The notes: generated by a model from the sequence alone, not told the origin. Numbered from the stretch's first letter, positions 9,215 to 18,750 are shown. The stretch is DNA of 64,000 nucleotides from Fulvimonas sp. R45 (GCF_030504985.1 NZ_JASERU010000002.1:1-64000), one strand, 5' to 3'. A program made the numbers and translations.

Positions 9215-9640
9215 CGGAGTCTCCGAAAGACGGGCGGAAGGAAGATTTGACGACCGCGCGCCCAGCATCGGCTACACTGGGGCGCCCATGAAGCGCGGGT
9301 CGGACCGGGAATGGGAGGTGGCCGTTGCGGCCCTGGCCTCCATTGCAACGTAACTCGGGGCGCGATTCAAGCGATTCAAGGGCGGCAACGGACAGTTCCG
9401 TTGACATAGGCGAGACGACTGCGCAGGCCGCCCCGTCCTTTCGCCTATGCCAGCGGGACTGCCGGTTGCGCCGCTACCGCTTCGGCGCCCTGCGTGGCTG
9501 CGGATCGCCGGCCGCGGGCTCAGGCCCGCGCCGTCGCGACCGCGCCGCCGCGCGCCGTCCACCCACCTGTCCGCGCCCGCCTCGTGCCGGCCGGGCCGGG
9601 CCGGCCGCAGGGCCCATGCCCGCTTCCCATCTGGTTTTCC
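9215..9640. other. Divergent trxA / rhlB intergenic region with structured leader
   Basis: No gene is seen in these 426 bases. It must hold the promoters for trxA (minus) and rhlB (plus). Visible items: a tandem 9-mer GCGATTCAA at 9362-9379, a perfect TTGACA at 9401-9406 without a good -10 at normal spacing, and an inverted repeat CATAGGCGA (9405-9413) / TCGCCTATG (9441-9449) with a 27-base loop. The last could form a stem in the rhlB 5' leader. Functional meaning is inference. Confidence 0.45.
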
Positions 9641-11389
9641 ATGTCGCAGACCGTACTCACCGATACCTTCTTCACCAACTTCGAACTTCATCCCCTGCTG
9701 CAGCAAGGCCTTGCCGAGGCCGGCTTCACCCGCTGCACGCCGATCCAGGAACTGACCCTGCCGGTGGCGCTGGCCGGGCGCGACGTCGCCGGCCAGGCGC
9801 AGACCGGCACCGGCAAGACCTGCGCCTTCCTGGTCGCGCTGATGAACCGCCTGCTGACCACCCCGGCGGTGGCCGAGCGCAAGGACACCGACCCGCGCGC
9901 CCTGGTGATCGCGCCGACCCGCGAGCTGGCCATCCAGATCGACAAGGACGCCCGCAACATCGGTCGCCACACCGGCCTCAGGACCGCCCTGATCTACGGC
10001 GGCGTGGACTACGACAAGCAGCGCCAGCAGCTCAAGGACGGCTGCGACATCATCATCGCCACCCCGGGCCGCCTGCTCGACTACTACAAGCAGCAGGTGT
10101 TCGGCTTCAACGGCGTCGAGGTGATGGTGGTCGACGAGGCCGACCGCATGTTCGACCTCGGCTTCATCAAGGACGTGCGCTACATCTTCCGCCGCCTGCC
10201 GGCGCGCGAGCAGCGCCAGGTGCTGCTGTTCTCCGCCACGCTGAGCCACCGCGTGCTGGAACTGGCCTACGAGCACATGCACGAGGCCGAGAAGCTGGTG
10301 GTGGAGACCGACAACGTCACCGCCGACAAGGTGCGCCAGGTCGTCTACTTCCCGGCCAAGGAAGAGAAGATGCCGCTGCTGCTGAACCTGCTGGAGCGCG
10401 AGAACCCCAGCCGCAGCATCGTCTTCGTCAACACCAAGGCCGCCGCCGAGCGCATCACCGAGCGGGTGAAGCGGCAGGGCTACCGCGTGGGGGCGCTGTC
10501 CGGCGACGTGCCGCAGCTGAAGCGCCAGAAGCTGCTGCAGCGCTTCCAGGACAGCCAGCTCGACATGCTGGTGTGCACCGATGTGGCCGCGCGCGGCCTG
10601 CACATCCCCGCGGTCAGCCATGTCTTCAACTACGACCTGCCGCAGGACGCCGAGGACTACGTGCACCGCATCGGTCGCACCGCGCGGCTGGGCGCCGAGG
10701 GCGACGCGGTCAGCTTCGCCTGCGACCTGTACGCGATGAGCCTGCCCGAGATCGAGGCCTACATCGGCCAGAAGATCCCGGTCGCCACGATCGGGCCGGA
10801 GCTGCTGGTGATGCCCAAGCCGCGCGAGATCGACCCGGAATACGCCGCCGCGGCCGCCGCCGACAGCGCCGCGTTCGGCGACCGGGTGGAGTCGCGCCAC
10901 GACGACCGCAAGCCCGCCCGCGGCGGCCCGCGCCGGCGCGACGAACGTAGTGGCCGGGACGGTACGCGCGCGCCGCGCGAGCGCTCGGCCCGTCCGCCCC
11001 GCGCCGCGGAAGCGGCCCCGGCGGAAGCCGTCGCGACCGCCGTCGCCGTGGTCGACGCCGCCCCGCAGGGCGACGCCGGCGCAGCTTCGGCCGAGGGCGC
11101 GGCGAAGCGTCGTCGCCGGCGTGGCGGGCGCGGCCGGCGCCGTGGCGGCGAAGCGGCGGGCGCCGCCCCGAACGCCGCCACGCAGGCCGCGGGGGTGGCC
11201 CCGGCGGGCACTGGCGCGGGGCGGGGCGGCAATCGCGGCCCGCGCGCCGAGCGCGCGCCGCGCGAACCGGCGGCCGCCGTGTCCGGCCAGCGCCCCTCGC
11301 GGCAGGTGGAAGTGCAGTCCGGCGTGGCGTCCGCCGCGAAGAAGCCGGGCCTGTTCCGTCGCCTCAGCCGGTTGTTCACCGGCCGCTGA
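9641..11389 (+). CDS. rhlB: DEAD-box RNA helicase RhlB
   Basis: ATP-dependent RNA helicase of 582 residues, in E. coli the helicase of the RNase E degradosome. The ATG at 9641 gives the typical start [11 protein letters not shown]. Motifs in order: Q-motif FTRCTPIQ, Walker [29 protein letters not shown], then in the second RecA domain VFVNTK, TDVAARG and HRIGRTAR. The last 180 residues are Arg/Gly/Ala-rich and low in complexity, a basic RNA-binding tail longer than in E. coli (421 residues in all) but usual in xanthomonads. It is divergent from trxA-rho, the same arrangement as in enterobacteria. Confidence 0.95.
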   Translation: MSQTVLTDTFFTNFELHPLLQQGLAEAGFTRCTPIQELTLPVALAGRDVAGQAQTGTGKTCAFLVALMNRLLTTPAVAERKDTDPRALVIAPTRELAIQIDKDARNIGRHTGLRTALIYGGVDYDKQRQQLKDGCDIIIATPGRLLDYYKQQVFGFNGVEVMVVDEADRMFDLGFIKDVRYIFRRLPAREQRQVLLFSATLSHRVLELAYEHMHEAEKLVVETDNVTADKVRQVVYFPAKEEKMPLLLNLLERENPSRSIVFVNTKAAAERITERVKRQGYRVGALSGDVPQLKRQKLLQRFQDSQLDMLVCTDVAARGLHIPAVSHVFNYDLPQDAEDYVHRIGRTARLGAEGDAVSFACDLYAMSLPEIEAYIGQKIPVATIGPELLVMPKPREIDPEYAAAAAADSAAFGDRVESRHDDRKPARGGPRRRDERSGRDGTRAPRERSARPPRAAEAAPAEAVATAVAVVDAAPQGDAGAASAEGAAKRRRRRGGRGRRRGGEAAGAAPNAATQAAGVAPAGTGAGRGGNRGPRAERAPREPAAAVSGQRPSRQVEVQSGVASAAKKPGLFRRLSRLFTGR

Positions 11390-11567
11390 GCGCCCGGCCG
11401 GGGCTTGCGTGACGACGGGTCGTGCCGCCGCGCCCTGACCCGTCGTCCCGATCCGAAATGCGGGCTTGGGGACTTCCGGCCGCGATCGTGCGCGCGTTGG
11501 TTCTGGTTTCATGCGCGCTCCCGTATCCTTGGCGTCATTGCGGGCTGAACGGTTCCGGGGACGCGCG

Positions 11568-12245
11568 GTGATCCGCTTCGATCAAGTGAGCAAGCGCTAC
11601 GAGGGCGGGCACGAGGCGCTCTCGCAGCTTTCCTTCGAGGTGGCGGAGGGCGAGATGGCCTTCGTCACCGGCCATTCCGGCGCCGGCAAGAGCACCCTGC
11701 TCAAGCTGCTGGCGCTGATCGAGCGGCCCACGCACGGTCATATCGTGCTGGACGGCCAGCCGCTGGCGAAGATCCGCGCGGCCGGCATCCCGAAGCTGCG
11801 CCGGCGCATCGGCATGGTGTTCCAGGACCATCGCCTGCTGCTGGACCGCAGCGTGTTCGCCAACGTCGAACTGCCGCTGGTGATCGGCGGCATCGCGCCG
11901 CAGGAACGCGGCCGTCGCGTGCGCGCCGCGCTGGAGAAGGTGGGCCTGCTCGACTACGAGCGGCAGCTGCCGGTGTCGCTGTCCACCGGCGAGCAGCAGC
12001 GCGTGGGCATCGCGCGCGCCATCGTGGCGCGGCCGGCGCTGCTGATCGCCGACGAGCCCACCGGCAACCTCGATCCGCAACTGGCGGTGGAGATCATGGA
12101 ACTGTTCGCCGGCTTCCGGCAGGTGGGCACCACCGTGCTGGTCGCCAGCCACGATCTGCCGCTGATCAAGCGCATGCGCAAGCGCGTGGTGGTGCTGGAC
12201 CACGGCCGGCTGGTGGCCGACGTGGCCGCGGAGGAGGTGCTGTGA
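11568..12245 (+). CDS. ftsE: Cell division ABC-type ATPase FtsE
   Basis: A 225-residue ATPase that works with FtsX at the septum to activate peptidoglycan hydrolases. Walker A is GHSGAGKST, the signature is LSTGEQQR (family LSGGEQQR), Walker B is ALLIADEPTGNLD, and the H-loop is VASHD. The start is GTG at 11568 (VIRFDQVSKRY), which gives normal FtsE length; an upstream ATG at 11511 would add 19 residues with no homology. Its stop overlaps the ftsX start (GTGA). ftsY is not next to it, unlike in E. coli. Confidence 0.95.
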   Translation: MIRFDQVSKRYEGGHEALSQLSFEVAEGEMAFVTGHSGAGKSTLLKLLALIERPTHGHIVLDGQPLAKIRAAGIPKLRRRIGMVFQDHRLLLDRSVFANVELPLVIGGIAPQERGRRVRAALEKVGLLDYERQLPVSLSTGEQQRVGIARAIVARPALLIADEPTGNLDPQLAVEIMELFAGFRQVGTTVLVASHDLPLIKRMRKRVVVLDHGRLVADVAAEEVL

Positions 12246-13222
12246 ACGCATCCGTCGAGACCCCCGCCGGCGAAGCGCCGGAAGCCGAACGCAGCCGGCA
12301 CAGCCGCGCGCGGCCGGTCGCCAGCTGGCGCGAGCACCACGGCTGGAGCGCGGCGGCCAGCCTGCGCCGGCTCGCCGCGCGGCCGTTCGGCACCCTGCTC
12401 ACCGTCGCGGTGATGGGCCTGGCGCTGGCCCTGCCGCTGACCTTCTACCTGCTGCTGGGCAACGTGCAGCACCTGGGCGATGCGCTGGGCCGCAACCCGG
12501 CGATCGGCGTGTTCCTGCAGCCGGGCCAGCCCGGTGCCACGGCGCAGTTGCTGGCGAAACAGATCGGCGAACGTCCCGACGTCGCCACGGTGACGCTGAA
12601 GACGCCGCAGCAGGGCATGGACGAGCTGTCGAAGATGCAGGGCTTCTCCGATGCGCTGCGGTCGCTGGACGACAACCCGCTGCCGTACGTGCTGGTGGTG
12701 CAGCCGAAGGACGGCCTCGACGCGACCGCGGTCGGCCACCTCACCGACGACCTGCGCGCCCTCCACGGCGTGGACATGGTGCAGGACAGCGGCAGCTGGC
12801 GGCAGCGGCTGGATGCCCTGCTCGGCGTGGGCGACCGCGCCGTGCTGATCCTCGCCGGCCTGCTGGCGCTGGCCGCGTTGCTGGTGGTGGGCAACACGGT
12901 GCGGGTGGACATCGCCAGCCGCGCCGAGGAGATCGGCGTGCTGATGCTGGTCGGCGCCAGCCGCGCCTTCGTGCGCCGGCCGTATCTCTACGCCGGGATC
13001 TGGTACGGCCTGTTCAGCGGCGTGCTGGCGGTGCTGCTGGCGCTGCTGGTCGAATGGTCGCTGGCGGGACCGGTGGCGCAGTTGAGCCAGGCCTACGGTG
13101 GCACACTGCGCGTGGGCGGCCTGCCGCCGTGGCTGCTGCTGGCGGTGCCGCTGGCGGCCGCGGCGCTGGGCTGGCTGGGGGCGCGGCTGGTCAGCGCATG
13201 GCAACTGCGCAAGGCCGCCTGA
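12242..13222 (+). CDS. ftsX: Cell division membrane protein FtsX
   Basis: Permease-like partner of FtsE, 326 residues. A basic cytosolic N-terminus of about 50 residues leads to a first membrane helix (TLLTVAVMGLALALPLTF). A periplasmic domain follows (about 80-190), which in the family contacts murein hydrolase activators such as EnvC. Three further helices form the FtsX domain, with motif EEIGVLMLVGAS after helix 2. The GTG start overlaps the ftsE stop by four bases, so the two are translationally coupled. Confidence 0.95.
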   Translation: MNASVETPAGEAPEAERSRHSRARPVASWREHHGWSAAASLRRLAARPFGTLLTVAVMGLALALPLTFYLLLGNVQHLGDALGRNPAIGVFLQPGQPGATAQLLAKQIGERPDVATVTLKTPQQGMDELSKMQGFSDALRSLDDNPLPYVLVVQPKDGLDATAVGHLTDDLRALHGVDMVQDSGSWRQRLDALLGVGDRAVLILAGLLALAALLVVGNTVRVDIASRAEEIGVLMLVGASRAFVRRPYLYAGIWYGLFSGVLAVLLALLVEWSLAGPVAQLSQAYGGTLRVGGLPPWLLLAVPLAAAALGWLGARLVSAWQLRKAA

Positions 13223-13310
13223 GGCGGCCCGGCCGCGAACGGACGGCGGTGCCGGGAGGGCATCGCGCGATGCATCGGCAGGGACGTCCGTACGAGCAGG
13301 TGGACAGGGG

Positions 13311-14153
13311 ATGAGTGGAAGCATCAGCAATCGCCTCGCCAGCGCCGCACCCCGCGTGCTGGTGGTCGATGGCTCGAAAGTGGTGCGGCAACTGATCGCA
13401 CGCGTGCTGCGCGCCGAGTTGCCCGAAGCCGAGGTGGTGGACTGCGGCAGCGGCGCCGAGGCGCAGCGGCTGCTCGACGGCGGCGTGTTCGACTTCATCA
13501 CCATCGCGCTGCGCCTGCCCGACATGGACGGGCTGGAGCTGGCGCACTACGTGCGCGAGTCCGCGCCGCAGATCTACGTGCCCATCGTGGTGGTGTCCGG
13601 CGACGTCGACGCGCGCCTGCACCAGCGCACGCTGGGCGAGGACGTCACCGACTACTTCGACAAGTCGCTGGGCTTCCAGGCGCTGGCCGAGTTCATCCGC
13701 GGCTACGTGCGGCCGGAGAGCGCCGCCGAAGGTACCGTGCTGTACGTCGAGGACAGCCGCGTGGTGGCGCTGGCCACCCGCCGCATGCTGGAGAAGATCG
13801 GCCTCACCGTGCGCCACGTGGTCAGCGTGGAGGACGCGCTGGCGTTGCTGGAGACCGAGCGCGCGCTGGGCCGGGTGGGCGCCGACGTGGTGCTCACCGA
13901 CGTCAGCCTGAAGGGCGACCTCACCGGCGGCGACCTGCTCGAGCATGTGCGCAACCGGTTCGGCTACGGCAAGGGCAGGCTGCCGGTGCTGGTGATGACC
14001 GGCGACGAGAACCCGGCCAACCAGGCGGCCCTGCTCAAGGCCGGCGCCAACGACCTGGTGGAGAAGCCGGTGGAGGAGCGACTGCTGGTCACCAAGCTGC
14101 TGTTCCAGTTGCGCGTGGCGCGGCACCTGCGCCAGCATGACGCGACGACATGA
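13311..14153 (+). CDS. Double-receiver response regulator, first receiver degenerate
   Basis: A 280-residue cytosolic protein made of two CheY-like receiver domains and no output domain. Receiver 2 (about 141-275) is complete: E147/D148, phospho-acceptor D197 (LTDVSL), T230 and K252. Receiver 1 (about 14-135) has lost key residues: the second acidic residue is Gly21 (VVDGSK) and the phospho-acceptor position is Ala66 ([10 protein letters not shown]), though Lys118 remains. Receiver 1 is therefore probably a pseudo-receiver for dimerisation or binding. The ATG at 13311 follows ACAGGGG. Its stop overlaps the ung start (ATGA), so the two are coupled. Lacking an output domain, it may act in a phosphorelay or by protein contact. 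Confidence 0.85.
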   Translation: MSGSISNRLASAAPRVLVVDGSKVVRQLIARVLRAELPEAEVVDCGSGAEAQRLLDGGVFDFITIALRLPDMDGLELAHYVRESAPQIYVPIVVVSGDVDARLHQRTLGEDVTDYFDKSLGFQALAEFIRGYVRPESAAEGTVLYVEDSRVVALATRRMLEKIGLTVRHVVSVEDALALLETERALGRVGADVVLTDVSLKGDLTGGDLLEHVRNRFGYGKGRLPVLVMTGDENPANQAALLKAGANDLVEKPVEERLLVTKLLFQLRVARHLRQHDATT

Positions 14154-14854
14154 GCGGCGACCACATCAAGCTGGAACCTTCCTGGAAGGCGCGCATCGGC
14201 GACTACCTCGAGCGCCCCGAGATGCGCGCGCTGGCCGAGTTCCTGCGCGCCGAGAAGCGCGCGGGCAAGGTGATCTACCCGCCCGGGCCGGAGATCTTCA
14301 ACGCGTTCACGCACACCCCGTTCGAGGCGGTGCGCGTGGTGATCCTGGGCCAGGACCCGTACCACGGTCCCGGCCAGGCGCACGGGCTGTGCTTCTCGGT
14401 GCGCCCCGGCGTGCCGCCGCCGCCCTCGCTGGTGAACATCTTCAAGGAGATCCAGCGCGACCTGGGCATCCCGCCCCCCGACCATGGCTGCCTCACGCCG
14501 TGGGCCGACCGCGGCGTGCTGCTGCTCAACAGCGTGCTCACGGTTGAGCGCGGCCGTGCCGCCTCGCACCAGGGCAAGGGCTGGGAAGGTTTCACCGACG
14601 CGGCCATCGACGCGCTCAACCGCGAGCGGGAAGGCATCGTGTTCATGCTCTGGGGCAGCTACGCCCAGCGCAAGGGCCAGCTGATCGACCGTCGCCGGCA
14701 CTGCGTGCTGAAGTCGGTGCATCCCTCGCCGCTGTCCGCGCACCGGGGTTTCCTCGGCTGCGGGCACTTCTCCGCCGCCAACCGCTACCTGGAAGGCGAG
14801 GGGCAGGCGCCGATCGACTGGTCGCTGCCGCCGCGCGCGGAACTGCCGGGCTGA
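14150..14854 (+). CDS. ung: Uracil-DNA glycosylase (family 1)
   Basis: Removes uracil from DNA, starting base-excision repair of deaminated cytosine or misincorporated dUMP. The water-activating loop GQDPYH (Asp69, Tyr71, His72) and the minor-groove loop HPSPLS are intact, and [12 protein letters not shown], the uracil-binding strand, is present. The 234-residue length is normal. It starts inside the stop codon of the double-receiver gene (ATGA overlap), so the two are translated together, an unusual partner for ung. The next gene is convergent and only 27 bases away. Confidence 0.96.
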   Translation: MSGDHIKLEPSWKARIGDYLERPEMRALAEFLRAEKRAGKVIYPPGPEIFNAFTHTPFEAVRVVILGQDPYHGPGQAHGLCFSVRPGVPPPPSLVNIFKEIQRDLGIPPPDHGCLTPWADRGVLLLNSVLTVERGRAASHQGKGWEGFTDAAIDALNREREGIVFMLWGSYAQRKGQLIDRRRHCVLKSVHPSPLSAHRGFLGCGHFSAANRYLEGEGQAPIDWSLPPRAELPG

Positions 14855-14881
14855 GCCTGCCCGGAGGACGCCGGGCGTGGC

Positions 14882-15562
14882 CTATGCCACTTCCGCCCAC
14901 ATCCGCAGCAGGTTCGCGTGCGAACGGCTGACGGCGTCGAAGGCCGCGCTCTTGCCCTCGCGGCCGAAGATGTCCCGCTTGGCGTTCTCCAGGTCCCACA
15001 GCAGTTCGCGGCGGGCGGGGTCGCGCACCATGCTCTGCACCCAGAGAATGGCGGCCTGGCGCGCCCCCCGGGTCACCGGCTTGACGTGGTGCAGCGTGTT
15101 GGCGGGGTAGGCGATGGCGGCGCCCGCTTCCAGCTTGAATTCGTATTCCATGCCGCCGCTGTTGCACATGACCAGTTCGCCGCCGGCGTAACTCTGCGGA
15201 TCGGACAGGAACAGGGTGATCGCGATATCGCTGCGCACTGCGCTGCCCATGCCGCCCATCACGGGGGAATCGACATGCGGTCCGTACTCCATGCCGATGT
15301 CGTAGCGGTTGAACATCACCTGGGTGGCCGACGCCGGCAGCAGTGCCGCCTGCAGCATGCCGTTGCGCATGAAGGCGTCGCGCACGACGTCCGCCAGCCG
15401 GGCGTAGTTGTTCGTGTTGGGAGCGACCTGCCGGTTCTTCTTCACGCCGCGGGCGGACCAGCCGGCGGTGCTGGCGCCGTCGACATAGGGGGCGGACTGG
15501 AGCTCGGCGTGGATCGTGCCGAGTTCCCCGGCGGTCAATACGTTGGGGACGCAGATGATCAA
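14882..15562 (-). CDS. PKHD-type Fe(II)/2-oxoglutarate hydroxylase (PiuC/YbiX family)
   Basis: A 226-residue non-haem iron dioxygenase, the same size as E. coli YbiX. Iron ligands are His and Asp in YGPHVDSP and the distal His in TLHHVKPVT; an Arg (TRGAR) follows for 2-oxoglutarate. The family often sits beside siderophore TonB receptors and is iron-regulated, but no receptor is adjacent here and its substrate is unknown. The start is TTG at 15562 (IICVPNVLTAGEL), with GGGAG just upstream; this matches the family N-terminus LLHIPNVLS, whereas an upstream in-frame start at 15628 adds 22 unrelated residues. Confidence 0.88.
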   Translation of the reverse strand: MIICVPNVLTAGELGTIHAELQSAPYVDGASTAGWSARGVKKNRQVAPNTNNYARLADVVRDAFMRNGMLQAALLPASATQVMFNRYDIGMEYGPHVDSPVMGGMGSAVRSDIAITLFLSDPQSYAGGELVMCNSGGMEYEFKLEAGAAIAYPANTLHHVKPVTRGARQAAILWVQSMVRDPARRELLWDLENAKRDIFGREGKSAAFDAVSRSHANLLRMWAEVA

Positions 15563-15724
15563 GAGGACTCCCCCAGGGATGCGGCCGGACGGCCGGATCG
15601 CACCATTGTAATTAGCCCGGGCCTGCACGGGGAAACGGGCGTGCCGGTATGGCCAGGGCCACCCCCGTCCCTGCGCCGGGACGATGTTCCTTGGCCCGGT
15701 TCTTTTTCGGGCGCGACCTGGTGC

Positions 15725-15964
15725 TTATTGCAAGCCGTCGTCCGCTCTCTGGTTGCGGACGGCCGCGACGATGTCCTCCGGTGAGGGGAAATATCCCCTG
15801 GCGCGTGAGATGGCTTCCTTTCCGTTCACGCTGACGCGGAACACGCCGCCCTTCCCGGGCACGAGTCTGGCGGACACGCCCAGCTGCTGCCCCAATGCGG
15901 CCGCCGCCGCATCGGCGCGCTTCCTGTAGCCGCAGGGCAGGCAGTATTCGATTTCGACGTTCAT
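15725..15964 (-). CDS. SelW/SelT/SelH-family (Rdx) thioredoxin-fold protein
   Basis: A 79-residue protein of the Rdx family with the redox motif CLPC at residues 8-11 (EYCLPCG), the Cys form of the selenoprotein W motif CxxU. It ends in the usual GEIFRV-like strand and a C-terminal helix (FPSPEDIVAAVRN). It probably takes part in thiol redox control in the cytosol; no substrate is known for the bacterial family. The ATG at 15964 overlaps the dehalogenase stop (ATGA), making it the third gene of the TetR / dehalogenase operon, which suggests a redox role linked to that enzyme. Confidence 0.87.
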   Translation of the reverse strand: MNVEIEYCLPCGYRKRADAAAAALGQQLGVSARLVPGKGGVFRVSVNGKEAISRARGYFPSPEDIVAAVRNQRADDGLQ

Positions 15965-16860
15965 GCGGCGACCGGCTGCCCGCGTTGCATTTCCGCCCGC
16001 TCGATCAGCGTGACCACGCCCTCGGCAATCGCCTGCGGATGGTCTTCCTGGAGGTAATGCGCGCCGGCGCCCAACTCGACCAGGTCGCAATTCTTCAACC
16101 TGGCCGCGAAGGATCGCGCGAACGCGGGGGAAACCAGGGCTCCCGGATTGCCGACGAAAAGCGTCTTCGGGTAGGTCGATGCCGCGAGTGCGGCATGGGC
16201 CTTGGTGAGGCTGTCGTGCACGTCCCGCGGGTTTCCCGCGATCGGAAGTTCGTTCGGCAGCCGGAGTGTCGGGATCCTCGACGTTTCATCCGGGAATGGC
16301 GCGCGATACACCGCCATTTCCTCGTCGCCGAGCTTCCGGTGGACCGAGCCGGGCAGGATCTTCTCGACGAAGAAATTCTCGCGCAGCACCAACTGCTCGC
16401 CGACTCCCGGGGTCCTGAGCTTCATGAAGATGTCCCGTGCCTGCTGCGTCTGGTGGAACGCGTCCCAGGATTCCATGGGGCGGATGAATTCCATGAAGCC
16501 CAGGCTGCGGACGAGCGGAGGCCGCCTTGCCGCCAGCTCGAACGCCAGGGCCGTGCCCCAGTCCTGCGCGATGAGGTGGGCCTGGTCGATGCCGAGTTCC
16601 ACGAGGAAGCGGTCCAGGTAGGCGATATGGTCCGCGAAGCCGTACCGGATGCCGGGCTTGTCCGACTGGCCGAAGCCGATCAGGTCCGGCGCGATGCAAT
16701 ACGCGACCTCGGACACCACCGGCATGATGTTGCGCCAGATGTACGACGACGTCGGATTGCCGTGCAGGAACAGGACGACCGGCTTGCTCCGGTCGCCCAT
16801 GGACCGGTAGGCCATGTTCGAGCCGTAGACGCTGACCCTGGGAAGCAGAACGTCATTCAT
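15961..16860 (-). CDS. Haloalkane dehalogenase, HLD-II type
   Basis: A 299-residue alpha/beta hydrolase that would cleave carbon-halogen bonds of alkyl halides to an alcohol and halide ion without cofactors. The whole catalytic set is visible and matches DhaA/LinB: halide-stabilising Asn35 (HGNPTSSY) and Trp101, nucleophile Asp100 (AQDWGT), catalytic Glu124 (MEFIRP) and His268 (GAHYLQED). The Glu in MEFIRP puts it in subfamily II. No signal peptide is seen, so it is probably cytosolic. The start ATG overlaps the TetR stop and its own stop overlaps the Rdx start, so all three are one coupled operon. The natural substrate is unknown. Confidence 0.93.
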   Translation of the reverse strand: MNDVLLPRVSVYGSNMAYRSMGDRSKPVVLFLHGNPTSSYIWRNIMPVVSEVAYCIAPDLIGFGQSDKPGIRYGFADHIAYLDRFLVELGIDQAHLIAQDWGTALAFELAARRPPLVRSLGFMEFIRPMESWDAFHQTQQARDIFMKLRTPGVGEQLVLRENFFVEKILPGSVHRKLGDEEMAVYRAPFPDETSRIPTLRLPNELPIAGNPRDVHDSLTKAHAALAASTYPKTLFVGNPGALVSPAFARSFAARLKNCDLVELGAGAHYLQEDHPQAIAEGVVTLIERAEMQRGQPVAA

Positions 16861-17453
16861 GTCGAGGCTCCACTGTTTGAGATGGTCGAGAAGAAAATCG
16901 TCCTGAACCGGTCCAGTGGCGCGATCGAGCGCTCCACCTTCATCCGGAGAATCGCCCCCTCCCAGGAAGCGAGGAAGTACTCGGCGAGCTCCCGGGCGTC
17001 GAATCGCGCGTCGAATTCGCCCAGCGCCTGGCCCTCCGCGAGGCATTCCGCGAAGGGCTGCAGCCATTGCCTGAACACGACCTGCAGGCGTTCGCGGATG
17101 AGATCGCTGGTCTGGGTCACCTCGATGCTCAGGTCGCCGATCAGGCAGCCGCGCTCGAACCCGTCGGCCCGGAGCCGTTCGACGATCAGGTCGAGGTACC
17201 GCTCCAGCCGCGCCCGTGGACTCAGGCCGCGGTCTTCGAGGGAGGCCCCGAGGAGTTGCCGGACGTGGTCGAAGTACTGGTCCAGGACTTCCCTGCCGAA
17301 CTGCTCCTTCGACGGGAAGTGGTTGGTGAACGAACCGTGCGGGACCCCGGCCGCCGCGACGACATCGCGAACGGCGGCGCCGACGAATCCCTGCTTGAAC
17401 ATGACCCGGAGCCCGGCGTCCAGCAGCGCTTGCTTGTTCGAGTGTCTGGCCAT
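16857..17453 (-). CDS. TetR/AcrR-family repressor of the dehalogenase operon
   Basis: A 198-residue regulator with a TetR helix-turn-helix at about 18-40 (VRDVVAAAGVPHGSFTNHFPSK) and an all-helical ligand domain. The start is taken as ATG 17453 (MARHSNKQALLDAG). An in-frame TTG at 17489 is rejected because those bases are the -35 box of a near-consensus promoter. No Shine-Dalgarno precedes 17453, and the predicted transcription start is at or within two bases of it, so the mRNA may be leaderless. It is coupled by ATGA overlap to the dehalogenase. By family habit it would repress its own promoter through the palindrome at 17463-17484 and be released by a small ligand, perhaps a halogenated compound (inference). 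Confidence 0.9.
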   Translation of the reverse strand: MARHSNKQALLDAGLRVMFKQGFVGAAVRDVVAAAGVPHGSFTNHFPSKEQFGREVLDQYFDHVRQLLGASLEDRGLSPRARLERYLDLIVERLRADGFERGCLIGDLSIEVTQTSDLIRERLQVVFRQWLQPFAECLAEGQALGEFDARFDARELAEYFLASWEGAILRMKVERSIAPLDRFRTIFFSTISNSGAST

Positions 17454-17460
17454 GGCAGAA

Positions 17461-17489
17461 AGAATATGTACGTACGTACATATTGTCAA
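17461..17489 (-). promoter_or_regulatory. Sigma-70 promoter for the tetR-dehalogenase-rdx operon
   Basis: On the minus strand a perfect -35 TTGACA (17489-17484) is followed by exactly 17 bases and a -10 TATTCT (17466-17461). The expected start site is about 17453-17455, at the ATG of the tetR gene. Confidence 0.85.
17463..17484. promoter_or_regulatory. 22-bp perfect palindromic operator
   Basis: Perfect inverted repeat with half-site AATATGTACGT and no gap. It fills the -35 to -10 spacer and touches both boxes, so a bound dimer would block RNA polymerase. It is the obvious target of the adjacent TetR protein by position and symmetry; binding itself is inference. Confidence 0.82.
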
Positions 17490-17631
17490 GCGCGATTTTC
17501 AAGACTCCAGGCCTGATCGTCCAAGCCGGGACACCGGCCACGGAGACGGGGACATGACCCGGCGGGACGTGTCCGGCGCTTTTCAAGCCTGCCGGACAGG
17601 CCATGCTCGGCGGTGCCGGCGCGCGCGAGTA

Positions 17632-17660
17632 TGGACAAGGCGGCCATATTTCTGTACCAT
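17632..17660 (+). promoter_or_regulatory. Candidate vegetative promoter of rpoH
   Basis: TGGACA (17632-17637), a 17-base spacer and TACCAT (17655-17660). A start near 17667 would put the CIRCE element in the 5' leader, as in many HrcA targets. Both boxes have mismatches. Confidence 0.4.
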
Positions 17661-17697
17661 ATGGTTTAGAAAAAGCGGCAGGAACTCCCCGCCGCCT

Positions 17698-17724
17698 TTA
17701 GCACTCCAAGTACCAGAGTGCTAA
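17698..17724 (+). promoter_or_regulatory. CIRCE element (HrcA operator) upstream of rpoH
   Basis: TTAGCACTC, nine bases, GAGTGCTAA: a perfect match to the consensus CIRCE operator. It lies 27 bases upstream of the rpoH start codon, between the candidate promoter and the ribosome binding site. HrcA bound here would repress rpoH and release it on heat or misfolding stress, when HrcA loses GroEL assistance. Confidence 0.92.
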
Positions 17725-17751
17725 GCTGACCCCTCATTCCGGAGGTTCCAC

Positions 17752-18606
<855 letters not shown>

Positions 18607-18750
18607 TGGGTGCTTGACGGGTGCGTTCGTCCATGGACGCGAGGGTCGAGAAGCGGCTATCCATGGCCGCACGCTTCGGATGAAGGATGAAGCACGCTCG
18701 AATGAGCTCCGCGCGATAGCGACGCCCGTGCGGTAAACCCCGTGACTGGC

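Noticed and set aside
9401-9406. rhlB promoter from the perfect TTGACA
   Set aside because: No acceptable -10 lies 15-19 bases downstream, so it was not called as a promoter.
17454-17489. Upstream TTG start (17489) for the TetR gene
   Set aside because: Those bases form the -35 box of the operon promoter, so the codon would lie upstream of the transcript start.
15961-17604. One long minus-strand protein covering the dehalogenase and beyond
   Set aside because: The dehalogenase starts at 16860 by homology, and the upstream part of this frame is out of frame with the real TetR gene.
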